From Streptomyces albidoflavus (lineage in GTDB: Bacteria > Actinomycetota > Actinomycetes > Streptomycetales > Streptomycetaceae): DNA of 27,514 bases. Under the pieces are notes generated by a model. The model did no database searches. It was not told where the DNA came from and worked only from the letters and a program-made list of their open reading frames with translations. The DNA is taken from NCBI RefSeq assembly GCF_000719955.1, contig NZ_JOII01000050.1, positions 1-27,514 on the forward strand, in the 5' to 3' direction. The position numbers and the translations under genes are program-made. Below are positions 24,894 to 27,514 of the stretch, piece by piece (the stretch's first letter is position 1; every line of letters begins with the position of its first letter).

Positions 24894-27455
24894 CTAAGAG
24901 TGCCATGCCGACGGTACGCGCTCCGCATCGGGCGTCCCGGCCGGCGCCGTACGTCCACCGGACGCCGCCACGTCCTCGATCGTCCTCAGCCCGCCGGAGC
25001 CGACCAGGGCACGCCACACCCCCGGATCCTCGTCGTACCAGGCCAGGGCATACGCGGCGAATCCCGGCACCGTCCTGGCCAGCTCCGCCAGGCGCCGGTC
25101 GAGCCGCCGCCCGCCCTCGGGTCCCCGGGCCAGCACCGTCCCCACGCGCAGGACCGCGCTCCGCAGCCGCGCGGCGTGTCCGGCCCGCTCCTCCGGCGCC
25201 GCGCCGGGGCGGGTGTCGTGGCGGACGACCAGCGCGACGAGGAGCGCTTCGAGGACGTCGGGGTGGGTCTCCTCCCGGAGCAGTTCCGCCAGCAGCTCAC
25301 CCCGGAGCTCGGCGCCCGGGGCGTCCCCCGGCGCCGCCACGAGGGGCGCCAGCGCGGCACGGACGGAGGGCGGCCCCGTGCGAAACGCCGCGCGCACCAG
25401 CGCGCCGACCTCCGCGTCGGCCCCGCCCCGCGCCAGGCGGCGTTCGGCGTACGCCGCGACGTGGCCCGCCGTGTCGGGGCGCGCCCGGAGCAGCGCTGCC
25501 GCGAACTCCGTCGCGGGGGCGGCCACGGCGGGCGCCGCCTCCTCGGCCAGCACCCGGAGCACGTCGCCCGCCTGGCTGCCGGGGGCGGCGAGGCGGCGCC
25601 GGTAGGCGTCCAGGACGGGGCCCGGGTGGCTGGCCAGGGCGACGCCCAGGGCGGCGGCGGTCAGCTGCGGGTCCTGGGCGGCGGCGAACCGCACGGCCGC
25701 CTGCTCGACGTACCGCCCCCGGCTGACCGGGTCGCGGACGAGCAGGGCCAGCGCCCCGCCGTGCAGCGCGGCGTCGGCGGTGCGGGAGAGCAGCGTCGCG
25801 GCGGCGACCCGGAGCAGTTCGCGGTCGGCCTCGGACGCCGCGTACGGGGCGGCCCGCAGGCCGTAGGCGACGGCGGCGACGCGGCGTGCGGGGCGCGGGT
25901 CGATGGCCCAGCGGGCCACACCGCGGCAGACGGCGCCCGGGTCCTCCTCGGCGAGGGTGGAGAGCAGTTCGTCGGCGCGCTCGTGCCCGTCGGCGACCAG
26001 GGCGTCGACGAGGGTGTCCGCGTGGCCCTCGCGGTGCGTGTACAGCAGGGCCTGGGCGGCCGTGGCGACGGTCGCCGCGGGCAGGGCCGGCAACCGCCGG
26101 TCGTCGCCGAACCAGGCGCACAGCAGTGGCTGCGCGGTCCGGGCGTCGGCCCCCAGGAACTCGCCGGCGGCAGCCAGGAACCGGTCGTCGCCGCCCGTGC
26201 CGTCCGCCACCACGAGCCGCCGCAGCAGATCGGCCCGCTCGTCGGCGGGCAGCGCGAGCGCCGTCCAGAACCACGGCCCGAAGTCCTGCGGCACTCCCCG
26301 CTCCCGGGCCCGCTCGACGATCCACCCGGCGAGCACCCGGAGCACCCCGAGGTACGGCGTGCAGTCGGGCAGCCGGAGCAGCGTCTCGCCGAGCAGCCGC
26401 ACCGCCCACCACGGGGCGAGCGCGGGGCGCGGGTCCCGGGCCGGGCCCGCCCCGTAGGTGCGGCGCGGGGCGGCTGCGCGGGCACGGGGCGTGGCCGCGT
26501 TTTCCCAGGTCGCGCGCCCCGTACGGGGCGCCGTGGAGTGCGGCGCGGAGGAGTCCGCGGCGGACGGGGCGGAGGGCTCCGTGACGGGCTCGGCGGTGGA
26601 GCGGGACGCGGCCGTTCCGCTCCGTCCGCCGCGCGGGCCCGGTGGCTTGGCCCCGTCCGTCGCGCCCCGCCCACCGGACGGTACGGGGCCATCGGCCAGG
26701 CCGCCCGCCCCCGCCTCGGCGCCCCCCACCACGCCGTCAACCACACGTGCCGCGCGCTCCCGATCGGGCGACCCCTGCTGGCGCGGAACCCACGCCTCCG
26801 GCTCGGCCGAAGCCTCACCCGCCGTCAGGAACTCGTCCGCGGCCTCGATCAGGCCCGCCAGCCGGCGGGACAGTTCGTCCGCACCCCGGTTCCGGGCGAG
26901 GTGCAGCAGCGCCTCGACCACGGGCCCGATGCGGTGCCGGGGAACGGGCAGCGTCCGGGGGACGGTCGGCACCGCTCCGGGCACCGCGCCACGCCCCCCG
27001 TGCGGGGCGGCCCGCGCGGCAGGATTCCGCTGGTCCGCCGCCCCGTAGGGCGCCGCGCGCCCCGCCCCGTGCCCGACGTTCAGCCCGGACTCCACCGGGG
27101 CCGGCCCCGCGTCGGCCGTGTCCGCCCCGCCGTACCCCGCACCCCCAGCAGATTCCTCCGCACCGTCGCCGCCCCGCACAACCGCACCGTCGCGTAGCTC
27201 CGACGCCCCGTCAGGCGACGCTCCCGCGACGCCCCGCCCCGTTCCGAGCGCCCCGCTCCGCCCCGCCTCGGCCGCAGCCCGCTCCGCCATCCGCCGACGC
27301 CGCCGCACCGTGGCTCGGGGCAGCGCCATCTCTTCGGCCCCGTCTCCCGGGCCAAGCCCGCTCCCCACCTCCGTGCTACCGCACTCCACGCCCACCACCG
27401 GCGCCCCGTTCCCGACACCCCCCGCTCCTCCACCCCCGGTCACCGCATCCCGCAC
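24894..27455 (-). CDS. Large Ala-rich helical-repeat (HEAT-like) protein, probably 5' truncated by the window edge
   Basis: I do not recognise a family. From the GTG at 27455 the product has 853 residues, but the frame stays open to the window end with no stop, so the true start may lie outside; an internal ATG at residue 43 (MALPRATVRRRRRM) is another option. Residues 1 to about 165 and about 225-345 are low-complexity Gly/Ala/Pro/Arg/Asp. A short helical block (VVEALLHLARNRGADELSRRLAGLIEAADEFL) lies between them. From about 348 to the end the sequence is a series of amphipathic Ala/Leu helices (WWAVRLLGETLLRLP, VLRVLAGWIVERARERG, AAQALLYTHREGHADTLVDAL) like HEAT or ARM repeats, which usually bind proteins. 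No signal peptide, membrane segment or catalytic motif is seen. The second linker contains copy C of the dispersed repeat. ribF follows 51 bp downstream. Confidence 0.75.
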   Translation of the reverse strand: MRDAVTGGGGAGGVGNGAPVVGVECGSTEVGSGLGPGDGAEEMALPRATVRRRRRMAERAAAEAGRSGALGTGRGVAGASPDGASELRDGAVVRGGDGAEESAGGAGYGGADTADAGPAPVESGLNVGHGAGRAAPYGAADQRNPAARAAPHGGRGAVPGAVPTVPRTLPVPRHRIGPVVEALLHLARNRGADELSRRLAGLIEAADEFLTAGEASAEPEAWVPRQQGSPDRERAARVVDGVVGGAEAGAGGLADGPVPSGGRGATDGAKPPGPRGGRSGTAASRSTAEPVTEPSAPSAADSSAPHSTAPRTGRATWENAATPRARAAAPRRTYGAGPARDPRPALAPWWAVRLLGETLLRLPDCTPYLGVLRVLAGWIVERARERGVPQDFGPWFWTALALPADERADLLRRLVVADGTGGDDRFLAAAGEFLGADARTAQPLLCAWFGDDRRLPALPAATVATAAQALLYTHREGHADTLVDALVADGHERADELLSTLAEEDPGAVCRGVARWAIDPRPARRVAAVAYGLRAAPYAASEADRELLRVAAATLLSRTADAALHGGALALLVRDPVSRGRYVEQAAVRFAAAQDPQLTAAALGVALASHPGPVLDAYRRRLAAPGSQAGDVLRVLAEEAAPAVAAPATEFAAALLRARPDTAGHVAAYAERRLARGGADAEVGALVRAAFRTGPPSVRAALAPLVAAPGDAPGAELRGELLAELLREETHPDVLEALLVALVVRHDTRPGAAPEERAGHAARLRSAVLRVGTVLARGPEGGRRLDRRLAELARTVPGFAAYALAWYDEDPGVWRALVGSGGLRTIEDVAASGGRTAPAGTPDAERVPSAWHS
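26484..26530 (-). repeat. Dispersed linker repeat, copy C, with palindromic flanks
   Basis: The complement of 26504-26522 is the exact 19-bp core ACGGGGCGCGCGACCTGGG, in opposite orientation to copies A and B. The host gene reads it in another frame (RTGRATW). ACGGGGCG at 26484-26491 is inverted against CGCCCCGT at 26515-26522, which in turn forms a perfect 16-bp palindrome with 26523-26530. The unit can therefore fold as a hairpin. Confidence 0.8.
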
Positions 27456-27514
27456 CGTCTCCCCCGCACCAGCCCCAGCCCCGTCCCCGGCCGAAGCCCC
27501 GCACCCCCCCCCCC

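Noticed and set aside
23862..27197. 1,111-codon plus-strand open frame opposite ribF and the helical-repeat gene
   Set aside because: It is antisense to ribF, which is certain, and its translation is low complexity. For the 24894-27455 part the minus strand was preferred because its product shows regular amphipathic helices.

Overview
This window looks like chromosomal core sequence of a Streptomyces or close relative. Base composition is very GC-rich, many genes start with GTG or TTG, promoters match the HrdB type, and the gene content and order (rnj-dapA-thyX, dapB-M16 peptidase-pnp-rpsO, ribF) are those of Streptomyces chromosomes. The left edge lies in the leader of an rRNA operon and the right edge is a run of 11 C. 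The window may therefore be a whole draft contig, bounded by an rRNA repeat on one side and a hard homopolymer on the other.

Layout. 1-300: leader and promoter region of an rRNA operon transcribed leftwards, out of the window. 412-4098, minus strand: thyX, dapA and rnj (thymidylate synthesis, lysine/diaminopimelate synthesis, RNA decay). 4311-5206, plus strand: a small membrane protein and a PH-like membrane protein. 5262-10758, minus strand: rpsO, pnp, an M16 zinc peptidase, dapB and a membrane TPR protein, read in that order and tightly packed from pnp onward. 11158-16258, plus strand: an orphan DUF397 protein, then a 1,472-residue protein with a disordered acidic, proline-rich N-terminal part and a C-terminal MinD/ParA-type ATPase that resembles the ESX/type VII secretion protein EspI. 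16580-22708, plus strand: a complete oligopeptide ABC importer (oppABCDF) with ATGA/TTGA stop-start overlaps and a strong promoter carrying an embedded palindrome. 22827-23849, plus strand: a pentapeptide-repeat protein with a cysteine cluster. 23877-27514, minus strand: ribF preceded by a long Ala-rich helical-repeat protein whose 5' end is probably outside the window.

RNA metabolism is prominent. RNase J, PNPase and S15 are all encoded here, and hairpins suited to autoregulation or processing lie before rnj, before rpsO and between rpsO and pnp. DapA and DapB catalyse consecutive steps of diaminopimelate synthesis but sit in separate minus-strand operons.

The most unusual points are these. 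(1) A dispersed 19-bp sequence occurs three times exactly and once degenerately, always inside low-complexity linkers of unrelated proteins, in both orientations and in more than one reading frame. (2) The EspI-like ATPase stands where S. coelicolor carries its type VII secretion cluster, but no ESX gene is present. (3) A 12-bp perfect palindrome fills the spacer of the opp promoter. (4) The Opp binding protein has a C-terminal membrane anchor and no lipobox. No CRISPR array, prophage, IS element or tRNA gene was seen. I found no complete new defence or biosynthetic system.
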